Shown: piece by piece, positions 18,645-27,213 of the stretch
Layout of the letters: each line of letters opens with the position of its first letter
Numbering within the stretch: the first letter of the stretch is position 1
Notes under the pieces: model-generated
What the model was told of the DNA's origin: nothing
Database searches by the model: none
Seen by the model: only the letters and a program-made list of their open reading frames with translations
Source of the DNA: Fidelibacterota bacterium
Lineage (GTDB): Bacteria > Fidelibacterota > Marinisomatia > Marinisomatales > TCS55
Assembly: GCA_016845785.1 (NCBI GenBank)
Contig: JAERSH010000011.1
Coordinates: 1-48,432, forward strand
Reading direction: 5' to 3'
DNA: 48,432 nt
Position numbers and translations under genes: made by a program

Positions 18645-20426
18645 CTAATAAGGGTATTCGTTTTGTTCAAAAACATGATTTGCGATATTTCGTTTTAATC
18701 CAATGACATTGGTTTTTAATCGCATCCGTGATTCAAGTGCGTTAATTTTTTGATCCACCAAAGGAGATGGGCTTCCATTATAAATTGCACCGATTGCTGT
18801 GTGTGCTTGACTCATGATGCGGCTACCCATTTCAGCTGTATAGACTTTTGCGATATCCACTACAGTTGAGTGTGGGGGCTCACTGGCCATGATTTTCCGT
18901 GCTCGGACCACTGTACTTTCTGCTGTATAAATATCGGTGAAAATATCCGCTAAGATTTCTGTAAGCTGTTGTTCGTGTTTTAGGTCCTGTCCGTATTCAC
19001 AAAGTGCTTCATTGAAAAGAAAGAGGGCGAATCGTTTTGCTGTTTCGATGGATTGACATTCTTCAGCCAAGGTGTCATCATCTAATGTGAGTTCACCATT
19101 GGACATGTATCCGTCAATTTCACGGATCGCCTCTCTTATTTCCAGTTCTTCCATGAGGGCTTTTTTCATCATAAAACCGGCTATAATCTGACGATTCACT
19201 TCATTGGTGCCTTCCCAAATCTGATTGATTCGATCATCTCTATAAGCGCCGGCAATCCCATATTCTTCTAAGAAACCATAACCACCTAAAATTTGAAGTC
19301 CTTCGTCAATGACATAGTGACTTGTATCGCTGCCAAATACTTTTACCATGGATGTTTCAATGGCATATTTTTCCATGGCTTCACCATAATGGATATAGTA
19401 ATTGGGGTCAGATTTATCCAATTGATCGGTGGCTTCTTGGAGAAGCCCAATTGTTCTGTAGGCCATACTATCGGTTGCAAATGTACGGACAGTCATGTCG
19501 CCCACTTTTTTAATAATGGCATCAAAATGGGAAATGGATTGGCCGAACGCACGCCGTTCTTTTGCATATTCTGATGTACGGCTAATCACCATTTTTGATC
19601 CACCCAAACTGGATGCGCCCAATTTAAATCTGCCAATATTCAGACAATTAAACGCGATGGTTGCACCTTTGCCCACTTTATAAAGAAGGTTTTCAACCGG
19701 CACTTTGGCGTTTTGAAAAATAAGGGGTGTCGTGGACGATCCTTTCATCCCCAATTTTTTTTCTTCTGCACCGATTGAAAAACCCTCCGTATCTCTATCC
19801 ACGAGGAATGCGCTGAATTTGTCACCATCCACTTGTGCAAAGACCGTGTAAACATCAGCCCATCCACCATTGGTGATAAAGATTTTTTCACCGTTCAATA
19901 TATAATGCTTTTCATCTTCTGATAACGTGGCAGTGGTTTTGCCGGAGATGGCATCGGATCCTGCAGACGGTTCCGTTAAACCATAAGCGCATAAAATTTC
20001 TCCCGAGGCGATTTTTGGTAAATATTTTTGTTTTTGCTCTTCAGTACCAAACCAGACAATTGGCAGGGATCCAATCCCGGTCTGGACGGCCCAAGTAACA
20101 GAAAATGAGGGACTTTGAACGAGGGCTTCAGCCACGATGGCCGTCGTGATTTTATCCAATTCCATGCCGCCATAGGCTTCAGGAATGTCAATCCCAAGGA
20201 GGCCAAGTTCTCCCATTTCTTTAATAAGCGATTTTGCCAATTCAGGATTGTACGCTTCAATCTCATCTTTTTGAGCCAAAATTCGTTCACGGTCGAACTC
20301 CATGACCATATTGTAAATATCATGATGCTCTTCCGAAAAATCTTCTCTGGAATAAATGGCAGCATCTGAGATTGGGGACAGTAAAAACTGCCCGCCAGTT
20401 TTGGATAATGTTTCTGTATTACTCAT
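18645..20426 (-). CDS. fadE: Acyl-CoA dehydrogenase (FadE type, long form)
   Basis: A 593-residue flavoenzyme. The N-terminal helical and middle beta domains carry CAYGLTEPSAGSDA and the FAD motif FITNGGWADVY. The C-terminal domain has the catalytic Glu in INQIWEGTNEVNRQ, and about 170 extra residues follow. The length agrees with Bacillus FadE rather than with the roughly 380-residue short-chain enzymes. It introduces the first double bond in acyl-CoA. It is first enzyme gene after the TetR regulator. Confidence 0.93.
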   Translation of the reverse strand: MSNTETLSKTGGQFLLSPISDAAIYSREDFSEEHHDIYNMVMEFDRERILAQKDEIEAYNPELAKSLIKEMGELGLLGIDIPEAYGGMELDKITTAIVAEALVQSPSFSVTWAVQTGIGSLPIVWFGTEEQKQKYLPKIASGEILCAYGLTEPSAGSDAISGKTTATLSEDEKHYILNGEKIFITNGGWADVYTVFAQVDGDKFSAFLVDRDTEGFSIGAEEKKLGMKGSSTTPLIFQNAKVPVENLLYKVGKGATIAFNCLNIGRFKLGASSLGGSKMVISRTSEYAKERRAFGQSISHFDAIIKKVGDMTVRTFATDSMAYRTIGLLQEATDQLDKSDPNYYIHYGEAMEKYAIETSMVKVFGSDTSHYVIDEGLQILGGYGFLEEYGIAGAYRDDRINQIWEGTNEVNRQIIAGFMMKKALMEELEIREAIREIDGYMSNGELTLDDDTLAEECQSIETAKRFALFLFNEALCEYGQDLKHEQQLTEILADIFTDIYTAESTVVRARKIMASEPPHSTVVDIAKVYTAEMGSRIMSQAHTAIGAIYNGSPSPLVDQKINALESRMRLKTNVIGLKRNIANHVFEQNEYPY

Positions 20427-20435
20427 AAGTATTCC

Positions 20436-21032
20436 TTATTTCTTTTTGATAAGACCGGCCAGGATAAAATCACTAATGGTTTGCATATAATCTCTTGCGC
20501 TAACGCCATGGGGTTCAAAAAGGGTGAACCAATTGATGGATTCAACATTCAGCATGATAGACATGGCTGTAATTCGCGGTTTCACATTTTTAAAGTGACC
20601 GTCTTCGATTCCTTTATTTATGATACGGGTGAGCACATCCAAAAATCGAGAATAAACAATTTGAAGCTTTTGTTTGAATTCGACGTCTTTTTGGGCCATG
20701 GACCAAAATTCAGTGAGGGCGAAGAAGGGGTCAGGGTCTGATTCATATTGATCGATGAAGTAATTGAAAAGACTCTTTAATTGATCGGGGGCGGATTGGT
20801 CTGTCTCAACCAAGTGATTAATGGTGGCGCTGTAGCGGTTGACCCAAAAGTCCACCAAGTCCAAATACAATTCTTTTTTGGATTTGTAATACCAATAGAT
20901 GGCACCCTTGCTTAATTGGGATTCCTGAACCACATCATCCATTCGGGATCGTTCATATCCATTTTGAATAAGGACGGTAAGTGCTGCATCCAAAATTTGG
21001 TCTTTGCGTAGATCTTGCTTCTCTTGATTCAT
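20436..21032 (-). CDS. TetR-family repressor of the fad operon
   Basis: 198 residues. The helix-turn-helix lies at the N-terminus (RKDQILDAALTVLIQNGYERSRMDDVVQESQLSKGAIYWYYKSKKELY), followed by a helical ligand domain. ATG 21032 is chosen. A longer frame to 21083 would translate through the operator and lacks the family's N-terminal pattern. The inverted repeat at 21039-21052 lies a few bases ahead, so it should repress itself and the enzymes behind it. By analogy with Bacillus FadR the inducer would be long-chain acyl-CoA. Confidence 0.85.
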   Translation of the reverse strand: MNQEKQDLRKDQILDAALTVLIQNGYERSRMDDVVQESQLSKGAIYWYYKSKKELYLDLVDFWVNRYSATINHLVETDQSAPDQLKSLFNYFIDQYESDPDPFFALTEFWSMAQKDVEFKQKLQIVYSRFLDVLTRIINKGIEDGHFKNVKPRITAMSIMLNVESINWFTLFEPHGVSARDYMQTISDFILAGLIKKK

Positions 21033-21038
21033 AAATAA

Positions 21039-21052
21039 ACCGACTGGTCGGT
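21039..21052. promoter_or_regulatory. TetR operator (ACCGAC-N2-GTCGGT)
   Basis: Six-base arms ACCGAC and GTCGGT separated by TG, seven bases ahead of the TetR start codon. This is the usual size and form for a TetR-family operator and overlaps the region needed for transcription or ribosome entry. The transcript leader must be very short, since no clear Shine-Dalgarno is present. Confidence 0.7.
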
Positions 21053-21147
21053 CTATTTTACAAGTAGTTAATTCTATGGACAAGGATTTTTATAAAATAA
21101 TTGAAAAAAAGATTGCACTGATTAATGGTATAATAATAAACTTTGCA

Positions 21148-21166
21148 ATTGAGATTCAGTCTCAAT
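21148..21166 (+). promoter_or_regulatory. Inverted repeat ahead of the heme/iron unit (possible Fur-type box)
   Basis: ATTGAGA-TTCAG-TCTCAAT, a perfect 7-5-7 inverted repeat, 35 bases ahead of the porin start. Its TGAGA/TCTCA arms resemble Fur-family operators. Because the downstream genes include a TonB receptor and a HmuY-like protein, iron-dependent control is a reasonable but unproven reading. Confidence 0.5.
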
Positions 21167-21200
21167 ATGCATAGTTAATAAATATTAAAGGAAAATTAGA

Positions 21201-22271
21201 ATGATTAAACAAATGGCTAGGGGGATCGTACTTACAGTATTGATTGCCAATTTAGGTTTTTCCCAGGATGATTTTTTTGAGTCGGGATATTCAATCGGCG
21301 GATATGGTGAACTCCATTATAATTCGTCAAAATCTGGAGATAATGATCCATCAAAGAAAATGGATTTTCACCGATTTATTATTTATTACGGATATAATTG
21401 GACGGAAAAATGGTCCTTCAAATCTGAAGTTGAGTTAGAGCACAATTATGTAAAAGATGGAAATGGTGAGCTTGAGTTGGAACAGGCATTTGTGAATTAC
21501 CATACAGATAAATTTGGTTTTCAGGCCGGTGTTATTTTGCCATCCGCGGGGCTAATTAATGAATTCCACGAACCACCACTATTCTTATCTGTAGAACGCC
21601 CTGAATATGCAAAATACATCATTCCAACCACTTGGTTTGGAAATGGGGTCGCAGTATATGGACAGTCCAATGGTTTTGCATGGAAAGCTGTGATTCACGA
21701 AGGATTGAACGGCGATGGCATTGCTTCAAAATGGAGCCAAGGTATCCGTGGCGGCCGGCAAAAAGGATATAAAGCCAATGCAAAAGAGTTGCTATACAAT
21801 GGTCGGGTTGCTTACACAAGCATACCCGGTCTGCGGGTGGGGGGATCTTACTCCACTACCAAAGCCCTCCGCTCAGAAGAAGGCCCAAAACCGATCAGTG
21901 TTTCTTTGATGGAAGCTCATGCCAAGTATGATGCCAATAATATCATGGCCGTGGCAGAGTGGGGGAACATCAGTTACACCGATCACAGCGCCGAATCATC
22001 CACAGGATATTATCTTGACCTTGGATATGATATCGGAAAAATGTTCAATCTGGATGGTAAACTGTATCCTTGGTTTCGTATTACTGATATAAATGCTGGA
22101 AAAGGTCATGAATCGGAAGCAGGCAGTCATTATAAAAAAACCATGTTTGGTCTCACATATAAACCCATTAATCAGATTGCGTTCAAACTGGACTATGCGA
22201 CTAAATCCTATACAGACAAAGATAAAGATAAAGTCACATTGCTGAATTTGGGAGTGGGCTACAATTTCTAA
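21201..22271 (+). CDS. Outer-membrane porin-like barrel
   Basis: 356 residues with a signal peptide (MIKQMARGIVLTVLIANLGFSQ), then GGYGELHYN and many amphipathic strands, ending LGVGYNF with a terminal aromatic residue. The GGYGELHYN start and the VILPSAGLINEFHEPPLF segment are seen in porins of FCB and proteobacterial iron or metal loci. AAAGGAAAA lies ahead of ATG 21201. It is first gene of the plus-strand unit and sits behind the ATTGAGA inverted repeat. The specific substrate is unknown. Confidence 0.75.
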   Translation: MIKQMARGIVLTVLIANLGFSQDDFFESGYSIGGYGELHYNSSKSGDNDPSKKMDFHRFIIYYGYNWTEKWSFKSEVELEHNYVKDGNGELELEQAFVNYHTDKFGFQAGVILPSAGLINEFHEPPLFLSVERPEYAKYIIPTTWFGNGVAVYGQSNGFAWKAVIHEGLNGDGIASKWSQGIRGGRQKGYKANAKELLYNGRVAYTSIPGLRVGGSYSTTKALRSEEGPKPISVSLMEAHAKYDANNIMAVAEWGNISYTDHSAESSTGYYLDLGYDIGKMFNLDGKLYPWFRITDINAGKGHESEAGSHYKKTMFGLTYKPINQIAFKLDYATKSYTDKDKDKVTLLNLGVGYNF

Positions 22272-22299
22272 TCAGATTTCGAAGCGTGTAATCAACAGT

Positions 22300-22333
22300 G
22301 CCTCCGGTGGGCGAGACATCAACCACCGGGGGC
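22300..22333 (+). other. Intergenic hairpin 1
   Basis: GCCTCCGGTGG pairs with CCACCGGGGGC (11 bp, one G-U) around a 12-base loop, directly after the porin gene. There is no T-run. It could stabilise the upstream message or act as part of a leader for the next gene. No known riboswitch class was recognised. Confidence 0.6.
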
Positions 22334-22341
22334 ATGCCCTC

Positions 22342-22374
22342 ATCCGCAGGTCATTTATGGTCTGCGGATTTTTG
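22342..22374 (+). terminator. Hairpin with T-run overlapping the FMN-binding gene start
   Basis: ATCCGCAG (22342-22349) pairs perfectly with CTGCGGAT (22362-22369), followed by a T-run. The ATG of the next gene (22357) lies in the loop and the putative ribosome-binding GCAGG in the stem. It can be read as a leaky terminator after the porin gene, a translation-blocking hairpin, or both. Confidence 0.55.
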
Positions 22375-22878
22375 GTTTTATGGGTATCTGCCCTTCATGG
22401 GGGCATTAAAGAGGATGTGGAAGCTTCCTTAAAAACCCAATTTGGAAACACCGCTCATTTATCCATGAAAAAATTGATGCTGAGTAAAGATAAACGTTCC
22501 CCGGTAGAGAACAAGGTACATCAACGATTCTTCAAAGATTTTATTTATGTGTGGACAATCGAAGTGGGGGATAGTGTAAAAGCATACGGATTTTTGGATA
22601 ATGTAAAAGGGTTATCCATGCTCATTACATTTTTGGTTATTTTTGATTCCGATGGCATTATCCTGAACACAGAAGTCATCAAATATAGAGAGCCATATGG
22701 CGGTGAAATTTCAAGCCCAGGTTGGACGGCTCAATTTAAAGGAAGAAATGCCAAATCTAACTTTGCAGTCGGCAGTGACATTGATGGTATATCCGGAGCC
22801 ACCATTTCTGTTTATAGTATGGCAACCGGCGTAATGAAACTCAGCCTTTTATTTCCACTAATCAAGGATCAATTGTGA
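22357..22878 (+). CDS. FMN-binding domain protein (extracytoplasmic)
   Basis: 173 residues: short signal peptide or anchor (MVCGFLVLWVSALHGG), then an FMN-binding domain. The motif DIDGISGATIS (about 142-151) contains the Thr149 that ApbE-type flavin transferases modify with FMN in this family (as in NqrC/RnfG). It therefore probably carries a covalent flavin in the periplasm and moves electrons. It overlaps the next gene by four bases (GTGA). Within a heme/iron unit it may reduce ferric iron or heme, which is inference. No apbE gene is present in the window. Confidence 0.8.
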   Translation: MVCGFLVLWVSALHGGIKEDVEASLKTQFGNTAHLSMKKLMLSKDKRSPVENKVHQRFFKDFIYVWTIEVGDSVKAYGFLDNVKGLSMLITFLVIFDSDGIILNTEVIKYREPYGGEISSPGWTAQFKGRNAKSNFAVGSDIDGISGATISVYSMATGVMKLSLLFPLIKDQL

Positions 22879-23363
22879 AAGAAATCTTACCCATCCGTAT
22901 TTGGCCGCCACAACTTAAACTATTGGTCGCTGCATTTATTATTGTCCTATCCATTGGGGTAACGATTGGGGTGATTTATGTAGGATACAACACGGATTTT
23001 ACGCCGTCTGGAACGCAGTCCTATTATGCAGGTGATACGGTAAATCCGGAATTTGAAATTCCGGAACAGTACCCAAAATCATTAGAAGCATTACTCTTAA
23101 CCAGTCACACCCATATTACCGCATTTGCAATCATTTTTTTGGTCATGGGTGTACTTATGTTTTTTACAGAATCACTTTCAAACAAATGGAAATTATTTTT
23201 TATGATTGAACCAATGGTGTCAACATTGGTCACATTTGGCTCTTTCTTTGCTATTCGATATATTGATCCCAATTTTGTATATCTGACTATAGTCTCAGGT
23301 GTGCTTATGTATATGTCCTACTATATTATGGCCATCATTATTTTTCGAGAAACAATTACATAA
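22875..23363 (+). CDS. Small membrane protein with His-containing TM helix
   Basis: 162 residues with four predicted TM helices (about 13-37, 75-97, 107-127 and 132-155). The motif SHTHITAFAIIFLVMGVLMFF places two histidines at the membrane edge, which could bind heme or metal. GTG 22875 is translationally coupled to the FMN-binding gene. I do not recognise a named family. The pairing with a flavin protein suggests a membrane electron-transfer module. Confidence 0.7.
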   Translation: MKEILPIRIWPPQLKLLVAAFIIVLSIGVTIGVIYVGYNTDFTPSGTQSYYAGDTVNPEFEIPEQYPKSLEALLLTSHTHITAFAIIFLVMGVLMFFTESLSNKWKLFFMIEPMVSTLVTFGSFFAIRYIDPNFVYLTIVSGVLMYMSYYIMAIIIFRETIT

Positions 23364-23387
23364 TTTAAAAACACAGGAAATTTATTC

Positions 23388-23996
23388 ATGATTAAACATA
23401 TTCAGGCCATTCTGTTGTCTGGTCTTATTTTCACCGGGTGCAGCTTACAAGTCAAAACTAAAAAAGCAGTCAATTTGGACGCAGAAACAGTTATTGTTTT
23501 GGCCATGCATGGTGTGCCTGCCAATGATACACCAGCAGAAAAAGTGGGTGAATACCACAAACTCCACGGCATGATGGAAACGGCACCACCTCACGTGGTT
23601 GAAGGCATAAAATACCATTATGAAGAATTGGATGATTTGGTTCGCAATTGGCCTCGAACACCTGAGAACGATCCTTACTTTTTTGGGACAAAAAAAATTG
23701 CTGATACCATTTCAGAAAAGACAGGTACTAAAGTCGTCATGGCCTTTAATGAATTTTGCGCCCCAGATTTACCGACAGCTTTCGATCGTGTAGTGAATGA
23801 TGGCGCTAAAAATGTAATCGTTATTACGGCCATGCTTACGCCGGGTGGGAATCATGCAGAAATTGATATACCTGAAGCGGTTGAAGCAGCTGAAAAAGCA
23901 CATCCGGGCGTGGAATTCAGTTACGCATGGCCATTTCAGATCGACGCTATTGCCGATGTCTTGGTTGACCAAATCGGCACTTTTGTAGCAGAATAA
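23388..23996 (+). CDS. CbiX-like chelatase-domain lipoprotein
   Basis: A 202-residue lipoprotein (lipobox FTGC, Cys18) with a CbiX/sirohydrochlorin-chelatase-like domain. VIVLAMHGVPAND carries the first His (His41) and LTPGGNHAEIDIP the second metal-site His (His156). Cytoplasmic relatives insert Co or Fe into tetrapyrroles; here the enzyme is exported and membrane-anchored, which is unusual. With a HmuY/TonB heme system nearby it could handle or strip heme-type tetrapyrroles in the periplasm. AGGAAA precedes ATG 23388. Confidence 0.75.
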   Translation: MIKHIQAILLSGLIFTGCSLQVKTKKAVNLDAETVIVLAMHGVPANDTPAEKVGEYHKLHGMMETAPPHVVEGIKYHYEELDDLVRNWPRTPENDPYFFGTKKIADTISEKTGTKVVMAFNEFCAPDLPTAFDRVVNDGAKNVIVITAMLTPGGNHAEIDIPEAVEAAEKAHPGVEFSYAWPFQIDAIADVLVDQIGTFVAE

Positions 23997-24088
23997 TTCT
24001 CTAATAATTAAAGAAAAGAATTTGGACACTCTGATCCGTATATTTTAAATTTCGACCCGATATTCGAAACATAAAACCGAAGGTTGAT

Positions 24089-24691
24089 ATGATATCAGAC
24101 AGACAGGCCAAAGAACGCGAGCGCCGTAAAGATCAAATCCTCAAAGGGGCTCTTACTGTTTTTAAAGAAAAAGGGTTAGAAAAAGCCACCATGGATGAGA
24201 TTGCCAAGCAAGCTGATTTCGGCAAGGCTACCCTCTATTATTACTTCAGTTCTAAAGAAGAAATTTTTATTGAACTGCTAGATCGTGGTTGGAAAATGAT
24301 TTGGGAGTCCATCGAACCGGCCCTAGAAGATCATGAGCAGCCAAAAGAGTCCTTTATGCAAGCACTGCATATTATTGGTGGTTTGGTCACGGACAACAAA
24401 ACCTTGTTCGAATTCTTGTTCACAGCACCTCAGATGATGCCAGGCGCATTGATGGAAGGGAAACCAGTCTGGAAAAATTACCAAAATAAAATGTATGGTG
24501 TTTTTCAAGGATTATTGGAAGAAGGGATGGCTAAGGGTGAATTCCCCGAAATGCAATCTGATATTATGATGCGGGCCATTGGCGGATTATTCCATGGATT
24601 ATTTTTTCTGGGTCATGGCAAAAAGCGGATGTCTAGAGAGACCATGGAAGAATTCATCACCTCATTCATTGGGAATTACGGAAACTCTTGA
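24089..24691 (+). CDS. TetR-family regulator
   Basis: 200 residues. The N-terminal helix-turn-helix is ERRKDQILKGALTVFKEKGLEKATMDEIAKQADFGKATLYYYFSSKEEIF, followed by a helical effector domain. It sits inside the plus-strand heme/iron unit, ahead of the DUF454 gene, whose start lies three bases past its stop. No clear palindrome was found directly ahead. Its ligand and targets are unknown. Confidence 0.88.
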   Translation: MISDRQAKERERRKDQILKGALTVFKEKGLEKATMDEIAKQADFGKATLYYYFSSKEEIFIELLDRGWKMIWESIEPALEDHEQPKESFMQALHIIGGLVTDNKTLFEFLFTAPQMMPGALMEGKPVWKNYQNKMYGVFQGLLEEGMAKGEFPEMQSDIMMRAIGGLFHGLFFLGHGKKRMSRETMEEFITSFIGNYGNS

Positions 24692-24693
24692 TC

Positions 24694-25065
24694 ATGCGTT
24701 ATATCTATCTTGTGATTGGGTTTATTTTTGTCGGCATAGGGTTTGTTGGCGTATTTGTTCCGGGATTACCGACGACGGTTATGGTTATTATTGCTGCATG
24801 GGCATTTTCAAAATCATCCAAACATTTTGAAACATGGATATTAGAACATAATATTTTTGGACCTTTGGTTCGTGATTGGCGACAATATCGGGGTCTGAGT
24901 CGGCAAGCAAAAAAGAAAGCCATCTCGCTTATTTTGATTACATTTTCGGTGACTGCTTTTCTGGCATTTCCCATGATTGGGGATATCATATTCCTTACTT
25001 TTGGAATAATTCTTTGCGTATATCTCGGTTCTCGACCTGAGCCGCCTGTACTTGTAAAAAATTAG
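24694..25065 (+). CDS. DUF454 (YbaN-family) inner-membrane protein
   Basis: About 123 residues with three TM segments. It shows the DUF454 pattern: GFVGVFVPGLPTTVMVIIAAWAFSKSS, then FETWILEHNIFGPLVRDWRQYRGLSRQAKKKAI. ATG 24694 is used; the in-frame TTG at 24688 overlaps the upstream stop. YbaN-type proteins are of uncertain function but recur beside heme-uptake and tetracycline-repressor-like genes. Confidence 0.85.
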   Translation: MRYIYLVIGFIFVGIGFVGVFVPGLPTTVMVIIAAWAFSKSSKHFETWILEHNIFGPLVRDWRQYRGLSRQAKKKAISLILITFSVTAFLAFPMIGDIIFLTFGIILCVYLGSRPEPPVLVKN

Positions 25066-25081
25066 TTATAGAGAAATATTA

Positions 25082-27196
25082 ATGGGTCGATTAAATAAAT
25101 CTTTTTGGTTTGTGATCATGGTTGCTGGACTCATGGCCAATGATGCTGAATCCGTCACAGGACAGGTTCGTGACGGTAAGACTGGTGAACCCATGGCTAA
25201 TGTGAATATATTTATAGAAATTGATGGCTTGGGTACAACCACAAATGAAAATGGGCATTTTTCAATTTCAGGATTAACCACAGGAGAACACGTCGTAGAA
25301 TTTTCACATATAGGATATTCCACCCATTATGAGATGGTAAAAATTCCATTCAGTGGTACCCTTAAGGTAAAACTTAACCGTGCATTAATCCAAATGGATG
25401 CCATGGTGGTCACAGGAACACGAACAGAGCGATATCTAAAAGATACACCGGTAACCACACAGGTCATTAAAGGAGATAAACTGACCGAAACGGGCGCTGC
25501 GGATTTATCCCAACTCATACAGGAATCCACTGGTGTGAATGTAATCGAAAACCAATTTGGTACGGGCGTGGAGTTCAATGGATTTGATTCCGATCATATT
25601 CTTATCCTTGTGGATGGTATGAAAGTAGTGGGTCGCGTGAATGGTCAATTGGATATCGCCCAAATACCTATCGATCAAATTGATCGCATTGAAATTGTGA
25701 AAGGCGCCACATCTGCTCTCTACGGCAGTGAGGCTATGGGTGGTGTCATTAATATTTTGACGAAAAATCCCCAAACACCGATGAATGTTCATTCAGAGAA
25801 TACCATTGGATCTTTCGGTCGAAAAGATCACACATTATCTCTGAGCAAAATACAAGGAGATTGGCATTGGGTATTGAGCGGGGGGTTGCGTCAATTCGGC
25901 GGTTACGATTTAGATGAGAGCACCGTGTGGGAAGATGGGAGCCAATATGAAAAAAGAAATGTCCATTTTAAGATCAATCGGCAATTTGGTTCTCATTTCA
26001 AACTCCGGATGGATGCACGATACTTCGATGAAAATCAATCCTTAATCAGCAACCACGTCTTTCGAGATAACATTGGGAATGATCGATCATCCATTCGCGG
26101 TCAATTAAAATTTAACCGTGGGATATGGGCAATGGATGGCAGCATGGAACAATCCAATTATAGCCATTTGTTTGATCGGGAGGTATTGAAGTCCGGAAAT
26201 ATATTAAAAGGCTCCTTAACAGAAAATGGGTTAACCTCATCAAACCTCAACTTTCATCGGGAAGGAGAATCCCATAAGCTGATGGGTGGTATGGGCATAG
26301 ATCATGAAGGAATTACTTCAGACCGAGTACAAGGCGGCGAAAGAAAATCCACTTTAATGAATTTATTTTTTCAGAATGAATATCACATTGCCCCAAAGTG
26401 GATTGTATTAGGTGGATTTCGAGTGGATCGCCATTCTATTTATGGCCGGCATATTTCACCAAAGATTTCTATCATGTATAAACCGGAAATGATATCTCGA
26501 ATACGGTTGGCATATGGGGAGGGTTTTCGGGCACCATCTTTTAAAGAATTATTTTTGGACTATTCCAATATCTCTGTGGGATATCACATTATTGGGAATG
26601 GTGAATTAAAACCGGAATCCTCTCAAAATATAAGTATAGATATTGAGCGATGGCATACGGGAAAATACCATGCACGCATCAATATGTTTTGGAATGAAAT
26701 AAGTGGTCTCATTGATTATAAATATTTAGGCATCATTGATGGGCAATCCACTTATCAATCCACCAATTTATCTGCAGTTCGGACACGGGGCATTGAATTG
26801 GATTTCACTTATTTTATCACGGACCAATTAGAATCCTGGGTCGGGTATAGCCTATTAGATACCTGGGATAAAGAAAATAATCGGACCCTACCGTTGAAAG
26901 CGAAACATAAGGCTCAAGGGGGACTTCGTTATGGCTTTGCTAATGGAGTAAAATTCAATCTACGTCTCCAGCATTTGAGCGAAAGAATTAATTGGGAAAC
27001 TGATTTTGCAGGTCAAACGATTAAAAATGTGATATCATCTTATACCACCTTGAATGGGCATATGACCGTGCCATTGCCTTGGGGATTGCAGGGATTTATC
27101 GGTGGAAAAAATTTAACAAATCAGGTAGACGAAGTATGGGGGCCTATGCCAGGCAGAGAATGGTATGGCGGAATACGCTTTGATCTATCTAACTAA
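25082..27196 (+). CDS. TonB-dependent receptor (probable heme/iron receptor)
   Basis: 704 residues: signal peptide, a carboxypeptidase-regulatory-like beta-sandwich about 25-100 (VTGQVRDGKTGEPMANVNIFI), a TonB-box-like MDAMVVTGTRTERY, a plug domain about 115-235 (QLIQESTGVNV, ILVDGMKVVGR, IEIVKGATSALYGSEAMGGVINI), then the barrel ending GGIRFDLSN. The N-terminal extension is typical of Bacteroidota-like receptors. The HmuY-like gene follows 17 bases later, the arrangement of HmuR/HmuY, so heme is the preferred substrate. Confidence 0.9.
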   Translation: MGRLNKSFWFVIMVAGLMANDAESVTGQVRDGKTGEPMANVNIFIEIDGLGTTTNENGHFSISGLTTGEHVVEFSHIGYSTHYEMVKIPFSGTLKVKLNRALIQMDAMVVTGTRTERYLKDTPVTTQVIKGDKLTETGAADLSQLIQESTGVNVIENQFGTGVEFNGFDSDHILILVDGMKVVGRVNGQLDIAQIPIDQIDRIEIVKGATSALYGSEAMGGVINILTKNPQTPMNVHSENTIGSFGRKDHTLSLSKIQGDWHWVLSGGLRQFGGYDLDESTVWEDGSQYEKRNVHFKINRQFGSHFKLRMDARYFDENQSLISNHVFRDNIGNDRSSIRGQLKFNRGIWAMDGSMEQSNYSHLFDREVLKSGNILKGSLTENGLTSSNLNFHREGESHKLMGGMGIDHEGITSDRVQGGERKSTLMNLFFQNEYHIAPKWIVLGGFRVDRHSIYGRHISPKISIMYKPEMISRIRLAYGEGFRAPSFKELFLDYSNISVGYHIIGNGELKPESSQNISIDIERWHTGKYHARINMFWNEISGLIDYKYLGIIDGQSTYQSTNLSAVRTRGIELDFTYFITDQLESWVGYSLLDTWDKENNRTLPLKAKHKAQGGLRYGFANGVKFNLRLQHLSERINWETDFAGQTIKNVISSYTTLNGHMTVPLPWGLQGFIGGKNLTNQVDEVWGPMPGREWYGGIRFDLSN

Positions 27197-27213
27197 ACAT
27201 AAGGAAAACTAAA

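Noticed and set aside
20436-21083. Longer start for the fad TetR gene
   Set aside because: The extra 17 residues are translated from the operator and promoter and do not fit the family N-terminus.
22300-22374. Known riboswitch (FMN or cobalamin) ahead of the FMN-binding gene
   Set aside because: None of the conserved core boxes of these classes was recognised; only two simple hairpins are visible.
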